DNA of 64,000 nucleotides from UBA1952 sp965246785 (GCA_965246785.1 CBDFFM010000001.1:62001-126000), one strand, 5' to 3'; positions 43,403 through 52,035 are shown, counted from the stretch's first letter. A program made the numbers and translations. Notes: generated by a model from the sequence alone, not told the origin.

Positions 43403-44477
43403 AACCTGAGTTCGGGATAAGAAGTTGTGGAAAAGTAGTGGCTTAAAAAGCGAATAGCGGCGTTGTTTTTGATGTATAGGTGATTGACTAAAAACAACTC
43501 ACATCAAAAATGAACACACCGCTATTCGCTGACAAAGTAACCGAAATTTTCGTTGCCGTAGATGATTTCTGCCTGCTTTTCGAACACCCCATCCATCAAT
43601 TGCTCCTCGACCATTCGAATGGAACCAAAACCCGCAACCGGAAAGCATCGCTGTGCGATTCTGAAATCATTTCCATGCTCATTGCTTTTCATTCCGGCGG
43701 ATTCAGAAACTTCAAGTTCTTCTACACCCAATACGCCTGCGTTCATCTCAAAGACAGCTTCCCCAACCTTGTCTCCTACAACCGCTTTGTAGAGCTCAGC
43801 CACCGCTGCGCAGTGGCCTTTATGCTTTTTCTCCATCACTGCTGCCGGGGCGAATGCACCGGCATCTCCTTTATTGATTCTACCGTTCTTCGGGTATGTC
43901 ACAACAAGCGCATCCGCCGCAACAAAACCTTTGCTGGCATAGCTAAAATTGGCAAGAGCACTATGGGCTGGTTCTACGGATTCAAGCTGCACCTGGTGAT
44001 CAATGATAAGGGAGAGATTCTGTCTTTCTACCTGAGTAAAGCCAATGTAGATGACCGGAATGCAAAGGCTATTACTACCCTTACGGAGAAGCTGTTTGGC
44101 AAGCTCTTCGGCGATAAGGGCTACATCTCAAAAGCGCTTACCGATATGCTCTTTGGCAACGGCATCCAGCTTATAACTGCAGTGCGAAGGAACATGAAGG
44201 ATAAGGCACTGAGCAATGAAGAGAAGCTGCTCTTGCGCAAGCGTTCAGTGATAGAAACGGTCAATGACGAGCTAAAGAATATCTGCCAGGTAGAGCATAC
44301 AAGGCACCGTTCTCTGAACGGCTTTCTGCTGAACCTGATGAGCGCCATAGCCGCTTATTCTTTCTTTCCCAAGAAGCCTTCTATCAGAAAAGATATCGAG
44401 GAAACAAACCCAAAGCTCATCGCCGCTTTCCAACAACAACAGCAATTATTAATCGCCGCTTAAACCGAACTCAGGTT
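43403..44477 (+). mobile_element. IS982-family insertion sequence, complete (1,075 bp)
   Basis: Terminal inverted repeats are AACCTGAGTTCGGGATAAG at the left end and the complement of AACCTGAGTTCGGTTTAAG at the right end (17 of 19 positions match). A 3-bp ATG direct repeat flanks it (43400-43402 and 44478-44480). One intact transposase gene fills the element. Confidence 0.9.
43510..44463 (+). CDS. IS982-family transposase
   Basis: The product is 317 residues, full length. DDE residues are in GISFIDSTVLRVCHNKRI (first Asp, about residue 120), LFGDKGYIS (second Asp, about 202) and VIETVNDELKN (Glu, about 249). The N-terminal ASLCDSEIISMLIAFHSGGF matches IS982 proteins. No frameshift or stop is seen, so the element is probably active. 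It ends 14 bases before the right IR tip. Confidence 0.93.
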   Translation: MNTPLFADKVTEIFVAVDDFCLLFEHPIHQLLLDHSNGTKTRNRKASLCDSEIISMLIAFHSGGFRNFKFFYTQYACVHLKDSFPNLVSYNRFVELSHRCAVAFMLFLHHCCRGECTGISFIDSTVLRVCHNKRIRRNKTFAGIAKIGKSTMGWFYGFKLHLVINDKGEILSFYLSKANVDDRNAKAITTLTEKLFGKLFGDKGYISKALTDMLFGNGIQLITAVRRNMKDKALSNEEKLLLRKRSVIETVNDELKNICQVEHTRHRSLNGFLLNLMSAIAAYSFFPKKPSIRKDIEETNPKLIAAFQQQQQLLIAA

Positions 44478-45164
44478 ATGAAGCAATCTCAGGACGCGCA
44501 ATTGAAAGACGGTGGCCGCTCGGCTGCTTATGCGCAATACTACAAGTCACTCGGATATTTTAATGAGCTGGAAGTCTATCGTCTTCAGGACCTCACTAAA
44601 AAGATGAACGGTGACTCAACCCGCAGGCTGACTATTACCTGAGCTTTGGCGACCGGTATAAGACATACCTGCGCATCGCAGAAACCGGCAGCTTTGAAGA
44701 CGTCATGGATGCTCTTGAGCCATTTTCCATTCTGCCACATACTGCATTGAAAGGCCTGCGCAAGCTGGAGGCAAGATTCCCGGACCGGCAATCGGATATA
44801 GACGGGGCGATACTGGCAATACTGCCCAACTACTTTCAAACCGTAAATGGCCTTGGCGGCGCCTATTCCAGCGAGTATTATTCCGGCTTTCAGCAAAAGG
44901 CGCCCGACTACATGGATTGGGCAGACCTTTTTTATAGCATGGCAATGAAATACCCGGATACCGTCGCTAAAAATCTTGTGCTTGGGAAGTATGGCACATA
45001 CATCTGGAGCGACCCATTCCGGGGGGGGAAGACAACAGCTGGAGTACAACCCGCTTTATAAGCGCTAAAGGGACGCAGCGAGAAAAACGAAAGAAATCAA
45101 TGCGGTGGAGGCCGCGCTCAAGCCAAAGATTGATTTTTGGAAGGCCAAGGTGGGGAAGACGTAG

Positions 45165-45496
45165 GCCGGCTCATTCTAAAACATCACAGCAAATAACACG
45201 GTGGAACCGCAAGCATCTCATTTTATGAAGCGCCTATTTTGATACTTCTTTTCGCAGGTGGCATCGCTCCCGCCTTTGTCCGATCAGCCGACGACTATCT
45301 GCTGCTCCAGCGTACAGCGAGGGCACCAGCGACGACAGGGGACGGCCAATCCGATAAAAGTATTAGCGGTAGTTATTTCGAAATAGGGATTAAGCAGCGT
45401 AAATTGCCCCTATTCATGCACTACTTTTATTAAAATTCTCGTCGCTCGGAAGGCTCCCGTATTTCATAGCGTTTCTGAAAAAGCTCAACTAAAGAA
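45165..45496. other. Non-coding remnant between pseudogene and att-like repeat
   Basis: About 330 bases; a 64-codon frame (45239-45433) shows no family feature. Nothing else recognised. Confidence 0.4.
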
Positions 45497-45523
45497 TTCA
45501 ACTTTTTGTCCGCCGGCGCCATA
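45497..45523 (+). repeat. ssrA 3'-end-like repeat 2 (att-like)
   Basis: TTCAACTTTTTGTCCGCCGG CGCCATA, 24 of 26 bases matching repeat 1 at 42739. Followed within a few bases by a terminator hairpin, as are ssrA and repeat 1. Confidence 0.55.
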
Positions 45524-45526
45524 AAG

Positions 45527-45557
45527 TAAAAGCCCGATTATTCTCGTCGGGGCTTTT
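45527..45557. terminator. Terminator, probably bidirectional
   Basis: Stem AAAAGCCCGA/TCGGGGCTTTT with a one-base bulge and T-runs on both strands; it would also serve the leftward gene ending at 45582. Confidence 0.7.
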
Positions 45558-45581
45558 TCATTGTTTACTGAGAATGCGCTC

Positions 45582-46337
45582 TTAATGTCCATCAGCGCGG
45601 AATTCTTCTGCTGAGGAAATGTGCATGTTGCCGATTTGTTGTATAAATGCAATTACATGAACATCGGCCGCCGATAGACCATCCGGCAGCATAAACATTG
45701 TCTTGTCTGATGCCGCCCGCAAGGTTCTGAAATCGCGAACTACGTTATAATGCTGTAGCTGTCGCCCGCCGTTCTCGCCGCGGCGCACATTGGTAGTCGC
45801 GTGGCGCTGCACTAGTGCAAGATTTACGACATCACCCTTCTTCAGCGAGGTCTTGTAAAAGACGCTGATGCTTTGCGTCCCGTCTTTCTTTACGGAAAGC
45901 TCAATAGACTGTGCATCAGTCAGCCCATTGCCAATCAGTTCCTGCACGCCGGAACGATTGCTGCCGGTGATATGCCCCTTACCATTCACCACCGCCTGCG
46001 GCGTGTAGATATTATCATTGCCCAACGCTGCTGCGTATTGGTTTTGCCGCTGCGTCCACTGCGGCGAGCTGAATGCATCCTTCCAGCCCAGCCTGTCCCA
46101 ATAATCAACGTGAAATGAAAGGATGATGAGCTTATCTCCGTATTGCTCTTGGAGCTTCGGCATCAGCGCATCGGCGGAGGGGCAGCTTGAGCACCCTTCG
46201 GAGGTAAAAAGCTCTATTACGCTTACGCCTTGGCTCATCTTTCCGGTTGATTTTGGGGTACTGCTGTTCTGCTGGCTGTAGCTGCAATTCATAAAAAGTA
46301 GCAGTGGGCATAGCATCAATAGTGTTTTCGTCTTCAT
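45582..46337 (-). CDS. DUF1223 thioredoxin-like lipoprotein
   Basis: The product is 251 residues. The N-terminus MKTKTLLMLCPLLLFMNC has a lipobox-like end with Cys18. The DUF1223 core begins VIELFTSEGCSSCPSADALM with a CSSC thioredoxin-like motif (about residues 49-52), continues ILSFHVDYWDRLGWKDAFSS and has YTPQAVVNGKGHITGS before a beta-rich C-terminal half ending VHVIAFIQQIGNMHISSAE. Redox or metallochaperone activity in the periplasm is plausible but unproven. It is the last of three leftward genes (propeller, Met-rich, DUF1223). Confidence 0.88.
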   Translation of the reverse strand: MKTKTLLMLCPLLLFMNCSYSQQNSSTPKSTGKMSQGVSVIELFTSEGCSSCPSADALMPKLQEQYGDKLIILSFHVDYWDRLGWKDAFSSPQWTQRQNQYAAALGNDNIYTPQAVVNGKGHITGSNRSGVQELIGNGLTDAQSIELSVKKDGTQSISVFYKTSLKKGDVVNLALVQRHATTNVRRGENGGRQLQHYNVVRDFRTLRAASDKTMFMLPDGLSAADVHVIAFIQQIGNMHISSAEEFRADGH

Positions 46338-46426
46338 GGCTGTTTCCCTCGCGGGCGATTATCGTACCTGTAAAAAGAGAATGCCCATGGGTACGGGCAT
46401 TCTCTCCGATTTCCCAAACACCAATC

Positions 46427-46753
46427 TTAATGTCCCATCTTATCGTCCATCATCATCTTGCCGTTGGCGTCCATCATGTGGCCTTGCATGTCCATCATCT
46501 CGCCTTCAACCATCATGTGCTTTGTCCCGTCTTTCATCATCACCGTTCCGTCCTTCATCACCTTAGCGCCGTTCTTCATCATCATGTCCTTGCTCATCAT
46601 CATGGTCTTGCCCTTCTTCATCATCATCATTTTGCCGTCCTTCATCATCACCATGTCTTTCTTCATCATCATTTTCTTGTCCTGCGCACGCAGGGCGGGT
46701 GCCGCCGCAAACATTACGGAGAGGAGTGCGCAGAGCGCGAATAGCTTTTTCAT
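46427..46753 (-). CDS. Methionine-rich exported protein, DUF6799-like (108 aa)
   Basis: The product is 108 residues. I chose the ATG at 46753, which gives a clean Sec signal (MKKLFALCALLSVMFAAAPA LRAQ). The mature part is built of imperfect repeats of MMKDGKMMMMKKGKTMMM type with about one third Met plus Lys and Asp, in the pattern (V/K)MMKDG(K/T)xMMM. Such Met clusters bind Cu(I)/Ag(I) in other periplasmic proteins (CopA/CusF/PcoE type, by analogy). A larger relative is encoded at 50620 across the two-component system. Confidence 0.82.
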   Translation of the reverse strand: MKKLFALCALLSVMFAAAPALRAQDKKMMMKKDMVMMKDGKMMMMKKGKTMMMSKDMMMKNGAKVMKDGTVMMKDGTKHMMVEGEMMDMQGHMMDANGKMMMDDKMGH

Positions 46754-46811
46754 GGCTGGTTTGGTTGTTGATTTGGTTATAAAAATTCTTGCTGATTTTA
46801 GTTTTCGTCTG

Positions 46812-48134
46812 CTACTTATCAAATCCAGTAAGCCCGATAAAGGCATGCTCCAGCTTACTCTTGCCAGCTGAGCTTGGCACATGATAAGGCGACCCGGCAT
46901 TCTCCGTAAGCGTGCCATTGCCTGCCACCTTAAATGTGGTAATGGTATGGCTCTGAAATGCGCCCGAGTTATAGAGGTAGCCGTCCGAAGATTGGTATAA
47001 ATCTTTCGTGTCTTCCTCCGGCACGCCGCTACGCGCGAAATAATTTGGCGTAAGCGAGACACCCAGCTTGCCGTCGCCGCCGATGTCAAACACGCTGATT
47101 ACGTTCTCGGTAAACGACGCTGCGAACAGCTTGCTCTTATCATTACTTACCCATGTCCAGCAGGCTTCATCATTCCTCATGCCTGTGCCGAAATGCTGCA
47201 TCAGCGCCGCCGTTGTGCTGTTGTGTACTGTTACGCTGTAATCTTCTTTGGTAGAATGCAGGTTGAAGTTGGTGAGGTAGATGTAGCTGCCATTCGGGCT
47301 CCAGGAGAATCCGATACTGCCGGATACGCCCACTTCCTCGTATATGCCGGTCTGCGTCATTGCGCCATCGGCGAAGCTGTAGATGTATAGCCTGCCGGGC
47401 TTTTGCAGGGTCAGGTCTGGTTCCGGCGTAGCGAAGTGCGTGACGCCCCAGGTGGAAACGGCAATCCTGCTGCCATCGGCATTGAAGTCAACATTGGTCG
47501 GGCCACCATTGTTGCCGTCCATGTAAGTAGCGCCGATGTTTTTAAAGGTCAGTATGCCGGTTGTGGCGTCCAGACTGAACACGGCGATATTTCTATTCGG
47601 CGTGCTCGCCACCATGCCATGCTGCTCTTTAGTCGGCTTCTGGTAGTTTGGGTTTGAATGCTGATTGCCTACTGCTATCCAGGTATTGCTACCCACTATT
47701 TTTGCAGCGATGCTCACGGGCCGCTCGCCATGCGAATCCATATTGTCCATCGCAGGCGTGGATGGATTCTGGTCTATTTGCGTGAGGTTTCCGTTTGAGC
47801 TATTCAGCTTGAAGACAGAAATCGTTCCGTTCACTGGATTAGCGCCCGCATTTACCGCCAGAAGGTAATCGCCGATGATACGCAGACCGTTCTGGTGGTC
47901 AAAGTCGTCATCTGCTGCATCGCCTGCCGAACTGGTTGCCATTGGCGAGCCAGGCAGTTCCGTAAGTGTGCCGTCGCTTTTGCGGCCCATCATGATGATG
48001 CCGTTGCCGCTGGTCGCGTTGTTGCTGGTATAAACGTAGCCTTTATAGCCGTCGTCGCTGCTTCCGCCATCATCTTTTTTACAAGAAGCGCATAGCATAG
48101 TCACTGCCGTAAGGGCGAGAACAATTTGTTTCAT
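46812..48134 (-). CDS. Beta-propeller lipoprotein (lactonase/YncE-like)
   Basis: The product is 440 residues. Signal MKQIVLALTAVTMLCASC with lipid Cys18, then an Asp/Ser-rich linker. The body consists of repeated propeller strands: YVYTSNNATSGNGIIMMGRK, NRNIAVFSLDATTGILTFK, RLYIYSFADGAMTQTG, NVISVFDIGGDGKLGV, HTITTFKVAGNGTLTE. This is the lactonase/6-phosphogluconolactonase-type seven-bladed propeller common in secreted Bacteroidota proteins. Enzymatic function is not demonstrated. First gene of the leftward cluster, divergent from the response regulator across a 210-base region. Confidence 0.82.
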   Translation of the reverse strand: MKQIVLALTAVTMLCASCKKDDGGSSDDGYKGYVYTSNNATSGNGIIMMGRKSDGTLTELPGSPMATSSAGDAADDDFDHQNGLRIIGDYLLAVNAGANPVNGTISVFKLNSSNGNLTQIDQNPSTPAMDNMDSHGERPVSIAAKIVGSNTWIAVGNQHSNPNYQKPTKEQHGMVASTPNRNIAVFSLDATTGILTFKNIGATYMDGNNGGPTNVDFNADGSRIAVSTWGVTHFATPEPDLTLQKPGRLYIYSFADGAMTQTGIYEEVGVSGSIGFSWSPNGSYIYLTNFNLHSTKEDYSVTVHNSTTAALMQHFGTGMRNDEACWTWVSNDKSKLFAASFTENVISVFDIGGDGKLGVSLTPNYFARSGVPEEDTKDLYQSSDGYLYNSGAFQSHTITTFKVAGNGTLTENAGSPYHVPSSAGKSKLEHAFIGLTGFDK

Positions 48135-48266
48135 CGTATAGGTTTTGCTGTTGTGAAAGAATAAACACGATGCAGCAACACCAGGCCATTAAGCCCGGAT
48201 TATCTCACAGAAGTATAACAAGAGTGTTTCTATTTAAAACGGCGATTTTCAGCGCAGTCAGCCTGC

Positions 48267-48274
48267 TACATTTG
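48267..48274 (+). promoter_or_regulatory. -7 promoter box upstream of the two-component system (TACATTTG)
   Basis: Exact TAnnTTTG match, with a TTTT in the -33 area, 70 bases before the response regulator ATG. It lies in the 48135-48344 divergent region and could be controlled by the regulator itself. Confidence 0.5.
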
Positions 48275-48344
48275 ACCACATTACATCAGCGCAGTATAGC
48301 AGTGGTATGATTTTCCCGCCTGAGTGCAAGCGCGTGCGCACATC

Positions 48345-49034
48345 ATGAAAAAAATTTTGCTTGTTGAGGACGACCCGGAGATTTACCGGCTGCTCGGGCT
48401 CCACCTGACCGAGCCGGAGTATGTATTGGAAGTGTGGGACACAGGTGTGGATGGATTCGGGAGCGCGGCGGCTGGAAGCTTTGACTTGGTGATTCTGGAT
48501 GTAATGCTGCCGGACCTGGACGGCTTGGAAATCTGCAAAGCCATCCGGCGCAAAGACGCACAAACGCCGATTATGATGCTCACCGCGCGCTGTGACGAAG
48601 TGGATAAGGTTGCTGCCTTTGAGATTGGCGCGGACGATTATATCACCAAGCCCTTTGGCGTTCAGGAACTACTTGCAAGAGTAAAGGCGCTGCTCCGGCG
48701 CTCAGAGCTGCAAGGGGCCGGCGACAAACAGGGCGAGACAATCGCTTTCCGCGACATCTACATAGACAAGGACAAGAAGAAGGCAAGCATCCGCGGCGAG
48801 CGTCTTGAGCTGACGCCAAAGGAATTTGACCTGCTCAATATGCTTGCTTCCAATCCGGGCAAAGCATTCAGCCGCCAGCAATTGCTGGAAGGTGTGTGGG
48901 GCATTGCATTCGCAGGCTACGCGCATACGGTGACTGCACACATCAACAGGCTGCGGCTGAAGATTGAGCCCGACCCCGCGCAGCCTGAATATATTCTTAC
49001 CTCCTGGGGCACAGGTTATCGCTTCGCAGAATGA
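48345..49034 (+). CDS. OmpR/CusR-type response regulator
   Basis: The product is 229 residues from the ATG at 48345. Receiver domain: acidic pair ED-D at residues 8-10, phosphoacceptor Asp52 in LVILDVMLPD, Thr in MMLTAR and Lys in DDYITKPFG. The C-terminal winged-helix domain (RGERLELTPKEFDLLNMLAS, then LEGVWGIAF and TVTAHINRLRLKIEPDP..ILTSWGTGYRF) is of OmpR/PhoB type. Its start was moved downstream from 48324 to the conserved MKKILLVEDD. The stop overlaps the kinase start (ATGA), so the pair is coupled. Confidence 0.95.
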   Translation: MKKILLVEDDPEIYRLLGLHLTEPEYVLEVWDTGVDGFGSAAAGSFDLVILDVMLPDLDGLEICKAIRRKDAQTPIMMLTARCDEVDKVAAFEIGADDYITKPFGVQELLARVKALLRRSELQGAGDKQGETIAFRDIYIDKDKKKASIRGERLELTPKEFDLLNMLASNPGKAFSRQQLLEGVWGIAFAGYAHTVTAHINRLRLKIEPDPAQPEYILTSWGTGYRFAE

Positions 49035-50503
49035 AACCGAATGGCAGCAGCATATTCAGCCGCATCATCGTATTAATTGCGGGCCTCATCACGGTGCTTG
49101 CCGCAGTCTTCATTGCTATCACCTACTTCGTGGCTACGAGCTATTACGACTCAAGCACGCAGCTGCTCAACAAAGATGTAGCGGCACATATCGCTGAATT
49201 CACCGCGCCCTTTGGCGCCAACGGACTTAATAAGCGAAAGGCAGATTCCGTCTTCCACGACGCAATGGTACTCAGCCCGAACAGCGAAGTGTATTTCTTG
49301 GACACCGCAGGTTCGGTGATAGATTTCTATGAGAAAAGCAAGCAGCCTTCTATCCGTCAATGGAAAGTTCCTTTAGACGCTATTGACAGGCACATCGCCG
49401 CAGGCGGCAAAGACTATATCAAAGGCCCCGACCCGCGCGACCCGGCGCATGCCAAAATTTTCTCCGCCGCGGAAGTGGTACGCGACGGGCGAAGGCTGGG
49501 TTACATCTACGTAATCCTTGCCAGTAGCGAGGCGCGCGTTGTAGCGTCCATGCTACTGAGCAACCATGTAATCGTGCTGTCTATCGCCGCCTTCTCCTGC
49601 GTGATTATCCTGTCGCTCCTGCTCAGCTTTCTTTATGTCCGGCGCATTCAGCGGCGCTTTATGCGCGTGGTAGATGTGCTGGAGCGTTTTCAGGGCGGCG
49701 ACTTTGAAGCCCGCTTCAAGCTGCACCGGCAGGACGGTCTCGCGCCCATCAAGTCGGCGTTCAATACTATGGCCGACCTGTTGGTGTATCACATCAACCG
49801 GCTTACGAAGAGCGAGGCCGAGCGCAAGGCCTTTATTGCCGGCATCACGCACGATTTACGCAACCCGCTGTCCATTGCCGGCGGCTATGCGGAGACTTTG
49901 CTGATGAAGGCGAGGCAGGGAACACTCACGCAGCAGCAGCAGGATGATTATGCGAAGCTTATGCTCCAGAAAATGCGGCAGGTAGAGAGCATGGTGGAGC
50001 AGCTTCACGACCTGTCCACGCTGGAATCCGTCACTTACACGCCTAAACGGGAGCCGTTTATGTTTTCAGAATTGCTTCAGGAAGTGCTTCATGCCTTTCA
50101 ACCGGCAGCGGATGAAAAATCGCTGAGCGTGGACTGTGAAGACTGCAAAGACGATGCATACATCAATGCAGACGTCGGCATGATGGAGCGGGTATTGCAG
50201 AACCTTGTCAACAATGCCATTGACTATTCGCCGGAAAAGGCGACGGTTGCCCTTAGCCTCCGCCGCGAGGGTCAGGAGCTGATACTGCGCATAGAGAATA
50301 ACGGCACGCTTCCGCAGGAGCTGATACAATGGCTTTCTGAAGAAGACAGCAGTACTTACTCGCCAATGCCGCAAGCGCCCTCTCTGGGCCTGAGCATTGT
50401 AAAGCGCATCCTGCACATTCATCAATATCCGTTTGCCGCACGCAACGCCGGCACAACCATCGTTTTTGAAATCAGCATGAGCATTTATCTGACAAACGGT
50501 TGA
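49031..50503 (+). CDS. Sensor histidine kinase with degenerate ATP-binding box
   Basis: The product is 490 residues. N-terminal transmembrane helix (about residues 10-35), a periplasmic domain (about 40-165), a second helix (VIVLSIAAFSCVIILSLLLS), a HAMP-like segment, and the HisKA box FIAGITHDLRNPLS with phospho-His274. The ATPase domain has a good N box (NLVNNAIDYSP) and G2 (SLGLSIVKRIL), but the G1 box reads ENNGTLPQEL instead of DxGxG, and the F box is replaced by EEDSSTY. It pairs with the upstream regulator. Signal unknown; adjacent Met-rich genes suggest metal or envelope stress (inference). Confidence 0.93.
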   Translation: MKPNGSSIFSRIIVLIAGLITVLAAVFIAITYFVATSYYDSSTQLLNKDVAAHIAEFTAPFGANGLNKRKADSVFHDAMVLSPNSEVYFLDTAGSVIDFYEKSKQPSIRQWKVPLDAIDRHIAAGGKDYIKGPDPRDPAHAKIFSAAEVVRDGRRLGYIYVILASSEARVVASMLLSNHVIVLSIAAFSCVIILSLLLSFLYVRRIQRRFMRVVDVLERFQGGDFEARFKLHRQDGLAPIKSAFNTMADLLVYHINRLTKSEAERKAFIAGITHDLRNPLSIAGGYAETLLMKARQGTLTQQQQDDYAKLMLQKMRQVESMVEQLHDLSTLESVTYTPKREPFMFSELLQEVLHAFQPAADEKSLSVDCEDCKDDAYINADVGMMERVLQNLVNNAIDYSPEKATVALSLRREGQELILRIENNGTLPQELIQWLSEEDSSTYSPMPQAPSLGLSIVKRILHIHQYPFAARNAGTTIVFEISMSIYLTNG

Positions 50504-50619
50504 GATGAGCAAAACGGCGCAAAGCGTTATACTTCTGTGAGAACTTCCTGCGCTTTAGACACAACCTTTGCCGCAAGGCTACAACCACGTCACTCAAACC
50601 AAACCAACATACCACAATC

Positions 50620-51258
50620 ATGAAGAAAGCGATTCTCCTTTTCGCAGCCGCGATCTGCCTCGCCTCCTGTGGCAACGACGCCGCAAAAACCGACAGTGCA
50701 ACAACAACCACCGAGTCCACGACCATGGACAACAACATGATGGCTCCCGCCGGTATGAAGGACGGCATGGTGATGATGAAGGACGGTAAAATGATGATGA
50801 TGAGCGGCGGCAAGATGATGATGATGGATAAGGACATGACCATGGCCAACGGCAGCAAGGTGATGATGGACGGCAACATGATGCACGCCGACGGCAGCAA
50901 GATGATGATGAGCGAAGGCATGATGGTGGACGCTCAGGGCAACATGATGGGCGCCGACGGCAAGATGATGGACAGCAAAATGGGCATGAGCGACGGCAAG
51001 ATGGACGGCGGCATGAGCATGATGAAGGACGGTATGGTGATGATGAAAGACGGTAAGATGATGATGATGAAGGGCGGCAAGATGATGTCGATGGACAAGG
51101 ACATGACCATGAACAACAACATGATGATGAACAAGGACGGCCACTACATGATGAAGGGCGGCAAGAAAATGATGATGAAGGACGGCATGATGATGGACGC
51201 CGACGGCCATGTGATGGACAAAGACGGCAAAATGATGATGATGGACGAGAAGATGTAG
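50620..51258 (+). CDS. Large methionine-rich lipoprotein, DUF6799-like (212 aa)
   Basis: The product is 212 residues. Lipoprotein signal MKKAILLFAAAICLASC, Cys17, then a Thr/Ser-rich linker (about residues 20-45). The rest is almost wholly imperfect repeats of the GMVMMKDGKMMMMSGGKMMM form, with about one third Met. Blocks of MMKDGKMMMM, GGKMM(M/S)MDKDMTM and MMxADG recur two to four times, so the gene looks built by internal duplication. It is a paralogue of the smaller gene at 46427. It starts 116 bases after the kinase and has its own terminator. Confidence 0.85.
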   Translation: MKKAILLFAAAICLASCGNDAAKTDSATTTTESTTMDNNMMAPAGMKDGMVMMKDGKMMMMSGGKMMMMDKDMTMANGSKVMMDGNMMHADGSKMMMSEGMMVDAQGNMMGADGKMMDSKMGMSDGKMDGGMSMMKDGMVMMKDGKMMMMKGGKMMSMDKDMTMNNNMMMNKDGHYMMKGGKKMMMKDGMMMDADGHVMDKDGKMMMMDEKM

Positions 51259-51278
51259 GTGTCCTCCTTGCGAAATAC

Positions 51279-51315
51279 AAAATCGGCGCTCCTTTGAGAG
51301 CGCCGATTTTTTTTT
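51279..51315 (+). terminator. Terminator after the Met-rich lipoprotein
   Basis: Stem AATCGGCGCTC/GAGCGCCGATT with a 6-base loop and nine Ts. Confidence 0.9.
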
Positions 51316-51472
51316 GCTTTATCAGTAAATAAAATATTATTACTCAATGGGTAGTGCAACCATGCGCCATCCAAATCTGAATTAATCTGCCGGTTCGCCA
51401 AACCTTCCAGCTTACAGAGTGCCTGATAAGGTTAATCCGCGGGGCAAATCTCTCTTGCTTCCATGTATTAAA

Positions 51473-51512
51473 AAGAAAAACGGAAGCCACTCTCGCTTCC
51501 GTTTTCTTCATT
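51473..51512. terminator. Terminator for the leftward gene at 51534
   Basis: Stem ACGGAAGC/GCTTCCGT inside A/T-runs on both sides; on the minus strand it follows the gene's stop by about 25 bases. Confidence 0.75.
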
Positions 51513-51533
51513 TACACCCCAAACAAGCTTTTA

Positions 51534-51989
51534 TTAATTGCCGCCGCCGCCCGCGCGCTGAGGGATAAGCGTGCCGGCATGGTCAACGGGCATCTTCCAA
51601 TCCACCTTCGTATCGTATTCCTGCACCGCCGCCGATGCCGGCACCCGCGTAACCATGTAAGTAATCTTATTCGTGCCGTCCCGATCGGAGATGAAGCGGA
51701 ACACTGCGATGCCTTCCTCCGGCATCGTAAAGCTGAACTTCGCCTTCTTGGAATACTTCACCCGGCCCAGCACCTGCTCCGGAAAGCGGAATACCATCAT
51801 CCGCTCCAGCAGCTTGGAGGCCTTCGCGTCAATCGTTACCACATCGCCCTTTGCAAAGGCATAGCCGATTTGGGCGTTCCCGCCTATGCCGGGAACGGTC
51901 GTTACCATGCCGGAGTCGACCGTCACCATCTTTTGGGCGTTGACGGCCGTAGCGGAGAGCAGCAGGGCGCAGAGGAAGTAGGCTTTCAT
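51534..51989 (-). CDS. Small exported protein of unknown family (151 aa)
   Basis: The product is 151 residues from the ATG at 51989, chosen for the clean Sec signal MKAYFLCALLLSATAVNAQ. The mature domain is beta-strand rich (VVTIDAKASKLLERMMVFRF, KAKFSFTMPEEGIAVFRFIS, TNKITYMVTRVP) with a Gly-rich C-terminus. It resembles small periplasmic beta-sandwich proteins but I recognise no family. Probably periplasmic. Confidence 0.7.
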   Translation of the reverse strand: MKAYFLCALLLSATAVNAQKMVTVDSGMVTTVPGIGGNAQIGYAFAKGDVVTIDAKASKLLERMMVFRFPEQVLGRVKYSKKAKFSFTMPEEGIAVFRFISDRDGTNKITYMVTRVPASAAVQEYDTKVDWKMPVDHAGTLIPQRAGGGGN

Positions 51990-52035
51990 AATGGCGGCGT
52001 TGTTTTTACTTCCGCAAATATGCTGCATGATTCGC

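Larger units (their letters stand above)
43067..45164 (+). pseudogene. Secreted protein gene disrupted by an IS and further lesions
   Basis: The 5' part (from 43067) encodes a Sec signal (VMLFLLFAIACPALRAQ) and an Asn/Arg/Glu-rich region ending ARIELIM. An IS with 3-bp ATG duplications is inserted after 43402. Joining 43402 to 44481 restores an open frame (KQSQDAQLKDGGRSAAYAQY, YKSLGYFNELEVYRLQDLT). A frameshift near 44630 is needed to continue into YYLSFGDRYKTYLRIAETGS (to 45020). A second at the G8 run 45021-45028 and an in-frame TAA at 45066 precede the last segment, EINAVEAALKPKIDFWKAKV, ending at 45164. The original product would be about 340 residues, family unknown to me. Several independent lesions show it is dead. 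Confidence 0.8.
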
